From the NCBI GenBank assembly GCA_014240165.1, contig JAAZXM010000001.1:157033-221032 (forward strand): a stretch of 64,000 nucleotides of DNA, in the 5' to 3' direction. Origin of the DNA: Myxococcales bacterium (GTDB taxonomy: Bacteria > Myxococcota_A > UBA9160 > UBA4427). Position 1 is the first letter of the stretch; every line of letters begins with the position of its first letter. Shown piece after piece: positions 1 through 8,107 of the stretch. The notes under the pieces are model-generated. The model searched no databases, was not told the DNA's origin, and saw nothing but the letters and a program-made list of their open reading frames with translations. The position numbers and the translations under genes are program-made.

Positions 1-977
1 TCGCCATCCTGGGCCTCGGCGCTTTGGCCGGGATCGAGTATGGGCGCTCGCTTCTCGACCCGGTTTCGAAACGCGAAGAAATCCAAATCTTCAGCGTCAA
101 GAGGGGCAGCTCCTTTGGCGCTGTCGCTGCCGAGCTCGAGGCCGCTGGGCTGATCCGAAATGCCCGGGTCGCCGGCTTGCTCGCTCGCTCCCAGGGCATC
201 GACCAGAGCCTGCACGCAGGCGAATACGAACTCTCACCGCATCTCGGGACCGAGGTGATCCTCGCAACGCTCAGCTCGGGCAAGGTCAAGACATGGCCGC
301 TGACTCTCCCTGAAGGCATCCGGGCCTCGGAGATCGCGACCCGAATCGAAGCCGCAGGCCTCGGCAGCGCCGCTGAATTTTTGGCCGCAGCACAGGATTC
401 CGAATTCGCCGCTGACCTCGGTGTCGAGTCGGCGAGCCTCGAAGGGTACCTCTACCCTGACACCTACCTCCTGCCTCGGGGTCTAACGGCGCGAGATATC
501 GCCCGCATCATGGTGCGACAATTCAATCGGGTCTGGGAGGCGCAGATCGCCGAGCTTGCCAACGCCTCGACGCTATCGAAAGACGAGATCGTCATTCTCG
601 CTTCGATTGTCGAGAAGGAAACCGGAGCTCCCCAGGAGCGGCCGGTCATTGCCTCGGTTTTTCTCAACCGGCTCGGCCTGGGGATGCGCCTGGAAACCGA
701 CCCCACCGTGATCTACGGAATTCCGAACTTCGATGGCAACTTGAAGAGGCGCCATCTCAAGGACCGGAGCAACCCCTACAACACGTATAAAATTCCGGCA
801 CTCCCTCCCGGAGCCATTGCCAACCCGGGAGCGAATGCGCTGCTCGCAGTCGTCAAGCCGGAACCCTCGGAATATCTCTACTTCGTCTCGCGAAACGACG
901 GGACGCACCATTTCTCTGTCGAATACAGGGAGCACGTCAACGCCGTCAACCGATACCAAAAGCGACGGCGACGCTGA
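1..977 (+). CDS. mltG: Endolytic murein transglycosylase MltG (5' truncated)
   Basis: MltG is an inner-membrane enzyme that cleaves nascent peptidoglycan glycan strands and so sets their length. The frame is open to the left edge, where the residues AILGLGALAG look like the end of the N-terminal membrane anchor, so the true start lies outside the window. A LysM-like segment is followed by the YceG catalytic domain. The motif ASIVEKET carries the expected catalytic Glu, followed by the conserved VFLNRLGLGMRLETDPTVIYG block and the NTY...LPPGAI-NPG segment near the C-terminus. The next gene is convergent with a gap of about 26 bp. The family call is secure; only the N-terminus is missing. Confidence 0.93.
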   Translation, partial: AILGLGALAGIEYGRSLLDPVSKREEIQIFSVKRGSSFGAVAAELEAAGLIRNARVAGLLARSQGIDQSLHAGEYELSPHLGTEVILATLSSGKVKTWPLTLPEGIRASEIATRIEAAGLGSAAEFLAAAQDSEFAADLGVESASLEGYLYPDTYLLPRGLTARDIARIMVRQFNRVWEAQIAELANASTLSKDEIVILASIVEKETGAPQERPVIASVFLNRLGLGMRLETDPTVIYGIPNFDGNLKRRHLKDRSNPYNTYKIPALPPGAIANPGANALLAVVKPEPSEYLYFVSRNDGTHHFSVEYREHVNAVNRYQKRRRR

Positions 978-1003
978 AGGCGGCGTAAACCCGGCCTCGG
1001 CGC

Positions 1004-2647
1004 CTATTCGCTTCCCAGACTCGCCTCGAGAAGGGGCAGTGCACGCTCGCCGCCGATCGTGGTCAGCAGCGTCGTCAACTTCGGCCCATGATCGCGACCC
1101 ACCAGGAGATCGTAGGCGACGGGGCAGAAGGTTTTCAGCGTGAGATCGGTTTCATCGCAGAGTGTCTTCATCTTGGGAATCAAAGCGCCTTCGCTTATCT
1201 CGGGCTCTTTGCGAAGCACATCCACCAGGCGCCCGAGTGCCGTGGATTGATCCTGGGTGAGCGATCGCGATACGGCTTCGGTTCGCAGCCGATAACAAAA
1301 TTCTTCGGGTGCGTACTCCTCGATCCAGCGCCAGCAGCACTCGGCGCGCTGACGAAAGAGGGCCTTTTCCTTTTCACCCTTGACCTCGCCCATGGATTCG
1401 AAGCGGGCCTGGCTGCGATCGATATCCCCATCGTAGGCCTGGAGAACAACCGAAAGGCCACGAAAACCCGGAACCGAGGGCAACTCGGTTCCCGGTTCGA
1501 TTCGAGCCGGTTCCACCGCAGCAAGCTCGAAGGTGCGACGCGCGATTCGGCGTTTCTTGTCTGCTTTGGTCCCGTCCTCGGCTTCGTGTGCGAGACGGCG
1601 TGCGCGGTCATAGTCCTCGTAGAGCTTGATGACATCCAGGTCGAAGGAAATTTGGAATTCGCTCCCCGGGCGCTGACTCGCGAAGATCCAACGCAGCATC
1701 TCGGGTTCGTAGATCGCGAGACAATCGTCCACGGTAATGACCTCACCCGTGGAACTCGAAATCTTGCCTCCCCGCCCCTTCACTCGAACAAAATCGTAGG
1801 CCACGTATTGCGGAGCCTCGCCCTGGTAGACCCTCGCCACGATTTCCCGGCCGGTATCGTAACTGCCGCCAGCGCTGCTGTGATCCTTGCCCCCGGGCTC
1901 GAAAGCCACCGCTTCATGGCACCAACGCATGGGCCAGTCGACCCGCCACGGAAGCTTCACGTTCCCGCCCTCGCGTAGATCCACAGTGGCTTCCTGCTCA
2001 CAGCTGCGACAGCTGTAGACAACACTCCATTCGCCTGGCCAGGAAAAGACGATCTCGTCGCGACCACAGGCGTCGCAGAAGCCTGCCAGGGGGAGCCAGT
2101 CTGGATCGAGCGGCTGAGTCCGGTGGGCATTCAGGATTTCGCGCAGAGCTTCGCGATCTTCCAGGGCTCTGCGGATGCCCTCGGCGTAGTCCCCTCCCCG
2201 GTAGCGCCGGGATTGCCGGATGAACTCGGGCTCGATGCCCAGGGGAGCGAGGCTGGACTCGAAGGCCGCAATAAAGTGGGATGCATAGCTGTCTTGCTCG
2301 CCGAAGGGATCCGGAACGTCGGCCACGCTGCGCCGCAGGTTATCCTCCAGCATATCGGCCTGGGGAACGCCGGCGGGCACCTTCCGAAAGACGTCGAAAT
2401 CATCCCAGGAGTAGATGAAGCGAACTTCCACGCCCTGGTCGCGGAGAGCGCGAGCCACGAGATCCACCGTCATCACTTCGCGAAAATTTCCGATGTGGAC
2501 GACGCCCGAGGGCGTGATCCCCGCCGCCACGGTCAGGGTCGACTTCCCTGGATGGGCCTGGCGGGTTTGACGCGCAGCGTGGTCGGCCCAATGGGCGAAG
2601 TGGGCTTCGGGGGAATTTGGCTGCGAAGTATCGTCGGCACGGCTCAT
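1004..2647 (-). CDS. lysS: Class I lysyl-tRNA synthetase
   Basis: Charges tRNA-Lys with lysine. This is the class I (Rossmann-fold, archaeal-type) enzyme, not the usual bacterial class II LysRS. In the 547-residue protein the HIGH-type signature is PSGVVHIGN (residues 46-54). The KMSKS equivalent is KISSSTG (around residue 290), and a zinc-ribbon-like CDACGRDE...CRSC lies between them. The C-terminal half is helical, as in the anticodon-binding domain of this family. An upstream extension in frame is possible, but MSRADDTSQ at 2647 fits the usual length. It follows mreB on the same strand, separated by an intrinsic terminator, so it is probably transcribed on its own. Class I LysRS occurs in archaea and scattered bacteria such as alphaproteobacteria and spirochaetes. 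Confidence 0.93.
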   Translation of the reverse strand: MSRADDTSQPNSPEAHFAHWADHAARQTRQAHPGKSTLTVAAGITPSGVVHIGNFREVMTVDLVARALRDQGVEVRFIYSWDDFDVFRKVPAGVPQADMLEDNLRRSVADVPDPFGEQDSYASHFIAAFESSLAPLGIEPEFIRQSRRYRGGDYAEGIRRALEDREALREILNAHRTQPLDPDWLPLAGFCDACGRDEIVFSWPGEWSVVYSCRSCEQEATVDLREGGNVKLPWRVDWPMRWCHEAVAFEPGGKDHSSAGGSYDTGREIVARVYQGEAPQYVAYDFVRVKGRGGKISSSTGEVITVDDCLAIYEPEMLRWIFASQRPGSEFQISFDLDVIKLYEDYDRARRLAHEAEDGTKADKKRRIARRTFELAAVEPARIEPGTELPSVPGFRGLSVVLQAYDGDIDRSQARFESMGEVKGEKEKALFRQRAECCWRWIEEYAPEEFCYRLRTEAVSRSLTQDQSTALGRLVDVLRKEPEISEGALIPKMKTLCDETDLTLKTFCPVAYDLLVGRDHGPKLTTLLTTIGGERALPLLEASLGSE

Positions 2648-2827
2648 TGCGCCGGAATGTCGCGCAGCAGGGCTGAAATAGCCAATGCAGAACACGAATC
2701 GAACGATTCTGTCAGGGCGGGAGCGGCCGTTGGGAAGACTGCCCCCAGCGTCAATGCACGCGGCGAGCATCTACTGATCACGCGTCGGGTAAACTGAGCG
2801 AGTCGTAAACTTGGAAACCGCTGCCAA

Positions 2828-2861
2828 CGAAAGAAGGCGAATGCCCTTTCGGACATCCGCC
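2828..2861 (-). terminator. Intrinsic terminator downstream of mreB
   Basis: On the minus strand an 11-bp stem (2861-2851 with 2846-2836, including two G-U pairs) closes a GAAA tetraloop and is followed by TTCTTTCG. It begins about 37 bp after the mreB stop codon. This is a standard Rho-independent shape with a modest U-tract and should insulate lysS from mreB transcription. Confidence 0.72.
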
Positions 2862-2897
2862 TCCTCCCATCCCCCCGCGTGTATACCCTTGCGCGCT

Positions 2898-3935
2898 CTA
2901 GCTTCGTGCCACCTCTCGAAGCAGAGCGAGGTCATCCAGCGCCTTCCCCGCACCCTGCACAACGGCCGAGTAGGGATCATCGCTGCGTACGATGGGCAGC
3001 TGAGTCTCTAAACGAAGGACCTGGTCGAGATCCTTCAGGAGCGACCCGCCGCCGACAAGCATGATGCCGCGATCAACGATGTCCGCTGCCAGTTCAGGAG
3101 GCGTCTTCTCCAACGTCTGGTGCACTGTTTCGACAATCGCGTGAATCGGCTCGACGAGCGCCTCTCGGATCTCGCTGCTGCTGGTCTCCACCACCTTGGG
3201 AATCCCGGCAATCAGATCGCGACCCTTGATTTCCATCGTCGTGACTTCGGTGTCGACGGATGCTGTGCCGATGGCCATTTTGACCGTCTCGGCCGTGCGC
3301 TCTCCAATCAACATATTGTATTTGCGTCTAACGTAATTGATGATGGCTTCGTCCATCTTGTCGCCACCCGTCCGAATCGACTGGGAAGTCACGACACCCG
3401 AAAGCGAAATGACCGCTACGTCAGTGGTTCCGCCGCCGATGTCAACGACCATGTTGCCCGTAGGGGCGGTGACGTCCAGTCCGGCGCCTATGGCCGCTGC
3501 CATGGGCTCATCGATCAAATAAACCTCACGCGCACCTGCGGATAGTGCGGATTCGCGAACCGCTCGGCGCTCAACGTTCGTAATGCACGGAGGAACACAG
3601 ATCACGATCCGGGGCCGCGCCAGCACACGTCGATTGTGTGCGCGCTGAATGAAGTAACGAAGCATGGCCTCGGTAATCTCGAAGTCGGCGATCACCCCAT
3701 CCTTGATGGGGCGAATGGCGCGAATCGAGCCGGGCGTGCGACCCAGCATTTCTTTGGCGGCATGACCAACAGCCAGAACGCGCTGGCCTCCGCCGTCGTT
3801 TTTGTCCACGATGGCGACAACGCTCGGCTCTGAACAAACAAGCCCCTCGCCGCGTCCGTAGACCAGCGTGTTGGCGGTGCCGAGATCGATGGCGAGGTCG
3901 TGAGAGAAACGGCCTACAAGCGAATCGAGCAACAT
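2898..3935 (-). CDS. mreB: Rod-shape-determining actin homologue MreB
   Basis: Bacterial actin that polymerises under the inner membrane and directs lateral wall synthesis. The protein is 345 residues, normal for MreB. The N-terminal nucleotide motif DLGTANTLVYGRG, the phosphate-2 motif DIGGGTTDVAVISL and the adenosine motif GIMLVGGGSLLKDLD are all present, with the conserved EPMAAAIGAGL segment. The start at MLLDSLVGRF was chosen over a longer frame because AGAAGGA lies 8-9 nt upstream and family N-termini begin there. No mreC or mreD follows; the neighbour upstream is a coiled-coil membrane protein and an intrinsic terminator follows. Rod shape is therefore likely, with the rest of the elongasome elsewhere. 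Confidence 0.96.
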   Translation of the reverse strand: MLLDSLVGRFSHDLAIDLGTANTLVYGRGEGLVCSEPSVVAIVDKNDGGGQRVLAVGHAAKEMLGRTPGSIRAIRPIKDGVIADFEITEAMLRYFIQRAHNRRVLARPRIVICVPPCITNVERRAVRESALSAGAREVYLIDEPMAAAIGAGLDVTAPTGNMVVDIGGGTTDVAVISLSGVVTSQSIRTGGDKMDEAIINYVRRKYNMLIGERTAETVKMAIGTASVDTEVTTMEIKGRDLIAGIPKVVETSSSEIREALVEPIHAIVETVHQTLEKTPPELAADIVDRGIMLVGGGSLLKDLDQVLRLETQLPIVRSDDPYSAVVQGAGKALDDLALLREVARS

Positions 3936-4168
3936 TGACCAAGTCCTTCTGGGCCCTGAAATGCGGTCGGGATAACCGGCTTGGCCCCTTGGGTTGCGTA
4001 TCGGCAAGCGGCCCGCAGTCCTTGAGGAGTCGGGCCGATTTTCTGCACCCGATCGCGGCCAGTGGGCTCTCGAGGCCGCCCAGCGGTGGACGAGGCGGAA
4101 AGCGAACCGCAGGCGGGCCTGAGTGAGCGCAGGGCCGGCGGGTTCTGCAGGCGAACCGCAGACTCGGC

Positions 4169-4606
4169 TCAGTCGGACGAGCCGGAATCCTGGGCCAGGG
4201 GCAACCGGGTAATGGCATCCCCTTCGGGGATATTGGTCATGGGTCCAGCTGCCGGATCGCGATCGACGAGACCCCGGAGCCGATCCAAAAGCCCACCCAA
4301 ATCACCGACCGCCACTCGAATTTCGGCCAAATGAACTCGGTAAGCACTCAGTTCCGCATTGGTTTCGACCAGTTCCGCCTCAAGAGAGACCACGGTCTGG
4401 GCCAGGGACTCGGCCCGCCGGTACTGGCTGAAGGCCGCCCAGGCGAGAAGCGCAATTGCAACCACGGCTCCCGCCGCGAGCATCCGGTTCCGAGGAGGCC
4501 AAACCCGCGCTGGCTTCGGGGCATCATCCGGCGCACGGGGAGGCAAGGCCGAGGCCGGATCTTCGTCCCGCACGATGCTCAACTGAGAATCCGAACCCGC
4601 AGTCAT
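4169..4606 (-). CDS. Unknown single-pass coiled-coil membrane protein
   Basis: Not recognised as a named family. The 145-residue product has a polar, acidic N-terminus and one hydrophobic segment (MLAAGAVVAIALLAWAAF, roughly residues 45-62). A heptad-like stretch rich in Leu, Glu and Ala follows (SLAQTVVSLEAELVETNAEL onward), consistent with a periplasmic or cytoplasmic coiled coil. The start at MTAGSDSQLS avoids an unlikely Gly/Pro-rich extension. It lies between pafA and mreB on the same strand, 233 bp before mreB, behind a plausible sigma-70 promoter. A role in envelope organisation alongside MreB is only a guess from position. The C-terminus (LAQDSGSSD) is polar. Confidence 0.55.
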   Translation of the reverse strand: MTAGSDSQLSIVRDEDPASALPPRAPDDAPKPARVWPPRNRMLAAGAVVAIALLAWAAFSQYRRAESLAQTVVSLEAELVETNAELSAYRVHLAEIRVAVGDLGGLLDRLRGLVDRDPAAGPMTNIPEGDAITRLPLAQDSGSSD

Positions 4607-4698
4607 TCGCTGCCTTCCCGGGCCAGGAAAACCGCTTGCCCAGGGCAAGTAATTCGCCGCCTGTCCAGGCCTTCCCAACTAAAGGATGGACTTGCCCG

Positions 4699-4728
4699 AG
4701 TATACGCCCGTGCGAGAAGCGGTCGCAA
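4699..4728 (-). promoter_or_regulatory. Candidate sigma-70 promoter for the coiled-coil gene and mreB
   Basis: On the minus strand TTGCGA (4728-4723) is followed after 18 bp by TATACT (4704-4699). It lies after the pafA stop codon and gives a leader of about 85 nt before the coiled-coil gene. The -10 matches consensus at 5 of 6 positions and the -35 at 4 of 6. This would separate mreB transcription from the proteasome operon. Confidence 0.45.
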
Positions 4729-4781
4729 GCGGGTGCGAAGGGTCCTTGCGCTTCGAGTTCGGGCGGCGAAAAACGCTCCGC

Positions 4782-6188
4782 TCAGGATTGGATGACGAGC
4801 TTGGACAAGCTGGTCTTGCGGAGATTCGTCTTTTGGATCGTGCGAACGAGCTCCGCGACCTTCTCCGTATCCGTCTCGAAGGGGTTGTTGCAGATCACGC
4901 GGACGTTTAGAAGGTTCCCGAGCCGGATATTCGACCAGTCGAGGTCATATTGGATCGAGTGCTCGCGGGCCAACTTGATGAACTCTCCGCGCATTCGAGC
5001 TCTCGTGTCCTGGGGCGGTTGAACCTTCGCCTCATCGACCTCTTCATCGGTGAAGAGACGATCCACTGCCCCATTGCGCTCGAGCAGGTAATAGAGACTT
5101 CGCTGCCGCTGAATGTCGTGGTACTGGAGATCGAGCATGAAAACCTTCGGATCATTCCACGATGTGCCGCGGCTGTCGATATAAGACTCAATCAGGCGGC
5201 GTTTGATCAACCAGTCGATCTTACGGTCGAGCTTGTTGGGATCCGTATCGAGACAGTCCAGAACATATTGCCACATATGAACGGCTTCTTTGTGCTCATC
5301 GCTCACGGGGTACTGTTCGATGTATTTCTGGGCCATTTCGCAGTATTCGCGCTGAATCTCGATAGGCGAGTACTCTCTGCCACTATCGAGTCTCAGCCGG
5401 CGCTTGCACGAAACATCGTACGTGATGTCCTTGATTGCCTTGACCGGGTTACGAAGCGTGAAGTCCTTGTTGATGTAGTTGTCTTCGATCATCTGGAGCA
5501 CAACCGAGCAAGTACCCACCTTGATGAAGTTGGTGTACTCGCTCATATTCGAGTCGCCAACGATCACGTGGAGCCGGCGGTACTTCTCCCTATCTGCGTG
5601 GGGCTCATCTCGGGTATTGATGATCGAGCGATCATTCGTCGTCGTTCCTGAGATCTTTTGATAGATGTGCTGCGCCCTCTGGCTCACGCAATAGTGAACC
5701 CCGTCCTGGGTCTGGAAGACCTTGCCCGCACCGGTATAGATCTGGCGAGTTACGAGGAAGGGGATCAGCTGCTCGGCGAGGTAGTAGAAATCAACATCCC
5801 GATCGACAAGGTAATTCTCGTGGCACCCATAACTATTGCCGACGAAGTCCGTGTTGTTCTTGAAGATCGAGAGTTTGCCGGGAATTCGCTCTTCGCGAAT
5901 CTTTTCTTCGGCGTACTGCTGAAGATCTTCGAGAATCCGCTCGCCCGCCTTGTCGTAAATAATCAATTGCTTGGGCGATGCACACTCGGGCGTCGCGTAT
6001 TCGGGGTGGCAGCCGGTGTCCTGGTAGAATCGGGCGCCGTTCTCGAGAAAAACATTGAGGAAATGCTCGGTGGTAATCAGCTTCTCGAAGAGAAAGCGAA
6101 TCGCTTTCTCCACCGGGAGGGTCTTACGCCCTTCGGGCGTAAAGATGATCCCGTATTCCGTTTCTACCCCGTAGATTCGCTTCTGCAT
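4782..6188 (-). CDS. pafA: Pup ligase PafA
   Basis: Ligates the C-terminal glutamate of Pup to substrate lysines using ATP, marking proteins for the proteasome. The 468-residue protein opens with MQKRIYGVETEYG, the PafA form of the carboxylate-amine ligase fold, with the metal-binding Glu. NGARFYQD places the catalytic Asp at residue 57, followed by HPEYAT. The FKNNTD...GNSYGCHENY and INTRDEPHADREKYRRLHV blocks are intact, and the C-terminal PafA-specific segment is present (CNNPFETDTEKVAELV). It lacks the Dop-specific insertion loop, which separates it from the dop paralogue in the same operon. The start has GAGG just upstream and an in-frame upstream extension is unlike the family. It is the last gene of the proteasome operon, 56 bp after prcA. 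Confidence 0.96.
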   Translation of the reverse strand: MQKRIYGVETEYGIIFTPEGRKTLPVEKAIRFLFEKLITTEHFLNVFLENGARFYQDTGCHPEYATPECASPKQLIIYDKAGERILEDLQQYAEEKIREERIPGKLSIFKNNTDFVGNSYGCHENYLVDRDVDFYYLAEQLIPFLVTRQIYTGAGKVFQTQDGVHYCVSQRAQHIYQKISGTTTNDRSIINTRDEPHADREKYRRLHVIVGDSNMSEYTNFIKVGTCSVVLQMIEDNYINKDFTLRNPVKAIKDITYDVSCKRRLRLDSGREYSPIEIQREYCEMAQKYIEQYPVSDEHKEAVHMWQYVLDCLDTDPNKLDRKIDWLIKRRLIESYIDSRGTSWNDPKVFMLDLQYHDIQRQRSLYYLLERNGAVDRLFTDEEVDEAKVQPPQDTRARMRGEFIKLAREHSIQYDLDWSNIRLGNLLNVRVICNNPFETDTEKVAELVRTIQKTNLRKTSLSKLVIQS

Positions 6189-6244
6189 TGCCTCAACCGC
6201 CCCTTCGGCCCATTGCTTTGCAGGGAAAGTCCCTGGACGAACCT

Positions 6245-6943
6245 TCAGGCCTCGAGCATTCTCTTCACTTCTTCGACTGACATCCGAGTAAACTTGCGTC
6301 CCGGCTTGGCGCGATCCAAAACGCACACTTCCAGGGTACTTTCGTTCAGATTTGCACTGCTTTCGGATCCAGTATCGAGGGCCTTTCGGCCCAATTTGAC
6401 CGCTTCGCCGGCACCCAGGCCCTCTCGGTATTCGCTTGCCAACACCGTTTCGACCTCATCGACATTACCACCTATGACGCAGTAGTCAGCGTGGTCGCTG
6501 ATGAACCCGTCGAAAGTGACCCGATAGAGCGAATTTCGCCTGTGATCCTCCCACCGATCATCGCCGACCTCGGCCACGATGATCTCGATCTCCAGGGGTT
6601 TCATCTCGCGGGTAAATACCTCTCCGATCGCCTGGGAGTAGGCATTCGCCAGGGCCTGCCCCGCCACGTCTTCTCGACTGTAGGAGTAGCCCTTTGTGTC
6701 GGCGAAGCGGACACCGATCTTCCTCAGCTGATCAAACTCGCTGAATTTTCCTACACCCGCGAAGGCAATGCGATCGTATATCTCGCCGACTTTCGAAAGA
6801 CTTGTCGCATTCTCTGCAACGAGCAAAACACCGCCGTCAAATTCAAGAGCGATGATCGATTTGCCGCGGCTGATGCCCTTGCGAGCGAACTCAGCCTTGT
6901 CGGCCATGATTTGTTCGGGAGAAGCGTAGAAGGGCATACTCAT
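6245..6943 (-). CDS. prcA: 20S proteasome alpha subunit
   Basis: Forms the outer heptameric rings of the 20S core and gates substrate entry; Mpa docks here. The 232-residue product begins MSMPFYASPEQIMADKAEFA, the actinobacterial PrcA N-terminus that forms the gate. ARKGISRGKSIIAL, GGVLLVAEN and the KVGEIYDRIAFAGVGK block follow. It has no N-terminal propeptide or catalytic Thr, as expected for an alpha subunit. The ATG start at 6943 overlaps the prcB TGA as ATGA, so the two subunits are translationally coupled, which suits their 1:1 stoichiometry. A second ATG two codons later is possible. Confidence 0.96.
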   Translation of the reverse strand: MSMPFYASPEQIMADKAEFARKGISRGKSIIALEFDGGVLLVAENATSLSKVGEIYDRIAFAGVGKFSEFDQLRKIGVRFADTKGYSYSREDVAGQALANAYSQAIGEVFTREMKPLEIEIIVAEVGDDRWEDHRRNSLYRVTFDGFISDHADYCVIGGNVDEVETVLASEYREGLGAGEAVKLGRKALDTGSESSANLNESTLEVCVLDRAKPGRKFTRMSVEEVKRMLEA

Positions 6944-7734
6944 TGAGACGATCCTCCGTTGCCCCTTCTCGAGACTGCATCCCGATAGGCGCTCTCGATA
7001 TCCGCTTCTTCGCAATCTTGCACGCCGTCGCCGGAACAAGCCTTTACGACCGGAAAGATTCGGCGTTCGAGATCGACTCCACCCGTCGCACGGTCTTCGT
7101 CCGCGGCCGCTGTCAGCGCCGCCACTGCGAGACTGAGCGCACTGGCCTGGTCCAAGCCCGGCCTCCAGGCCTGCTTGATGGTTTCACGGGCGTAAAGCCC
7201 ACCCGAACCCGTGGCATCGAATTCCGCTTCTTCGTAGCGGCCACCCGTGATATCGAATTTCCATAGTCGGCCACTTCGCCGACGCAGGTCATATCCGGCA
7301 AAAAGAGGAACAACTGCCAGTCCCTGCATCGCGGCCGGCAGATTTTGCCGAATCATCTGGGACAACTTGTTGGCCTTACCATCGAGTTCGAGGGCCTGAC
7401 CTTCAATTTTCTCGTAGTGCTCGAGCTCAACCGAGAGAATTCGCGCCATCTCGATGGAGGGTCCTGCGGCTCCCGATATCGCCATACAGGAATGGCTATC
7501 GGTAGCGAAGACCTTGACCACGTCTCTCGAAGCGACCGAGTGCCCTGCTGTCGCGAGTCGATCACCCGCGACCAGCACCCCTCCTTCATAGAGCATCGCA
7601 AGCACTGTAGTGCCATGCGGAATCGAGTCCTTGGCGGCCTGATCCCAAGCCAAGACATTCGGTAGCAACTGAGGCTGTTCGACTTGCAACAGCTCGAAGA
7701 AGCTTGACCCCTGATAGCTGCCTCTCCAACTCAC
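6940..7734 (-). CDS. prcB: 20S proteasome beta subunit, catalytic
   Basis: Inner-ring peptidase of the 20S core. A propeptide of about 41 residues is removed autocatalytically before Thr42 in the sequence IPHGTTVLAM, leaving the N-terminal threonine nucleophile. VAGDRLAT, SRDVVKVF, ELEHYEKIEG, AAMQGL and GSGGLYA match the actinobacterial PrcB pattern. The start codon is GTG, preceded by an eight-G run (plus-strand C at 7741-7748) that can serve as a strong Shine-Dalgarno. Length (264 residues) is normal for PrcB. The C-terminal tail (SRRGNGGSSQ) is short and polar. It lies 56 bp downstream of pup and overlaps prcA by 4 bp. Confidence 0.96.
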   Translation of the reverse strand: MSWRGSYQGSSFFELLQVEQPQLLPNVLAWDQAAKDSIPHGTTVLAMLYEGGVLVAGDRLATAGHSVASRDVVKVFATDSHSCMAISGAAGPSIEMARILSVELEHYEKIEGQALELDGKANKLSQMIRQNLPAAMQGLAVVPLFAGYDLRRRSGRLWKFDITGGRYEEAEFDATGSGGLYARETIKQAWRPGLDQASALSLAVAALTAAADEDRATGGVDLERRIFPVVKACSGDGVQDCEEADIESAYRDAVSRRGNGGSSQ

Positions 7735-7790
7735 CTATCGCCCCCCCCACGAAAAACCACGACAAGTCAATATTGCGGTCGCGCAGAATT

Positions 7791-8066
7791 CTACTGGCCA
7801 CCTCTTTGAACGTAGTTCTTGACGAACTCTTCTGCGTTCTCTTCGAGAACAGAGTCGATTTCCTCCATCAAGGAGTCCATGTCCTCTTTGAGTTCTTCAC
7901 CCTTCTTGGCCATTTTCTGGCCACCCTCTTCGGTGCTGTCGGAGGATTCTTCTCCTCCGCCCTTGGACTTCTTCTTCTGTTCCCCGGATGCTGCCATCCA
8001 GATCGACGAAGAAATGTCAGCGGCGTCGCTCCGCCGCCTCTCCAAACTCTTGATAAATTTTGCCAT
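7791..8066 (-). CDS. pup: Prokaryotic ubiquitin-like protein Pup
   Basis: Small, largely disordered protein tag attached to substrates by PafA. The C-terminal region SVLEENAEEFVKNYVQRGGQ is the Pup signature. It ends in GGQ, so the terminal Gln must be deamidated by Dop before ligation, consistent with dop being next door. The coiled-coil part that binds Mpa is KGEELKEDMDSLMEEID. At 91 residues it is longer than the usual 60-70. A start at Met24 would give a normal length, but only the ATG at 8066 has a clear GAGG about 9 nt upstream. An extra N-terminal basic stretch (FIKSLERRR) and an internal GGQ (48-50) are unusual. It sits between dop and prcB, as in Actinobacteria. Confidence 0.95.
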   Translation of the reverse strand: MAKFIKSLERRRSDAADISSSIWMAASGEQKKKSKGGGEESSDSTEEGGQKMAKKGEELKEDMDSLMEEIDSVLEENAEEFVKNYVQRGGQ

Positions 8067-8107
8067 TGGCTGATACCTCGATGGTCGTCGTAGCTCTGGT
8101 ACTTGGG

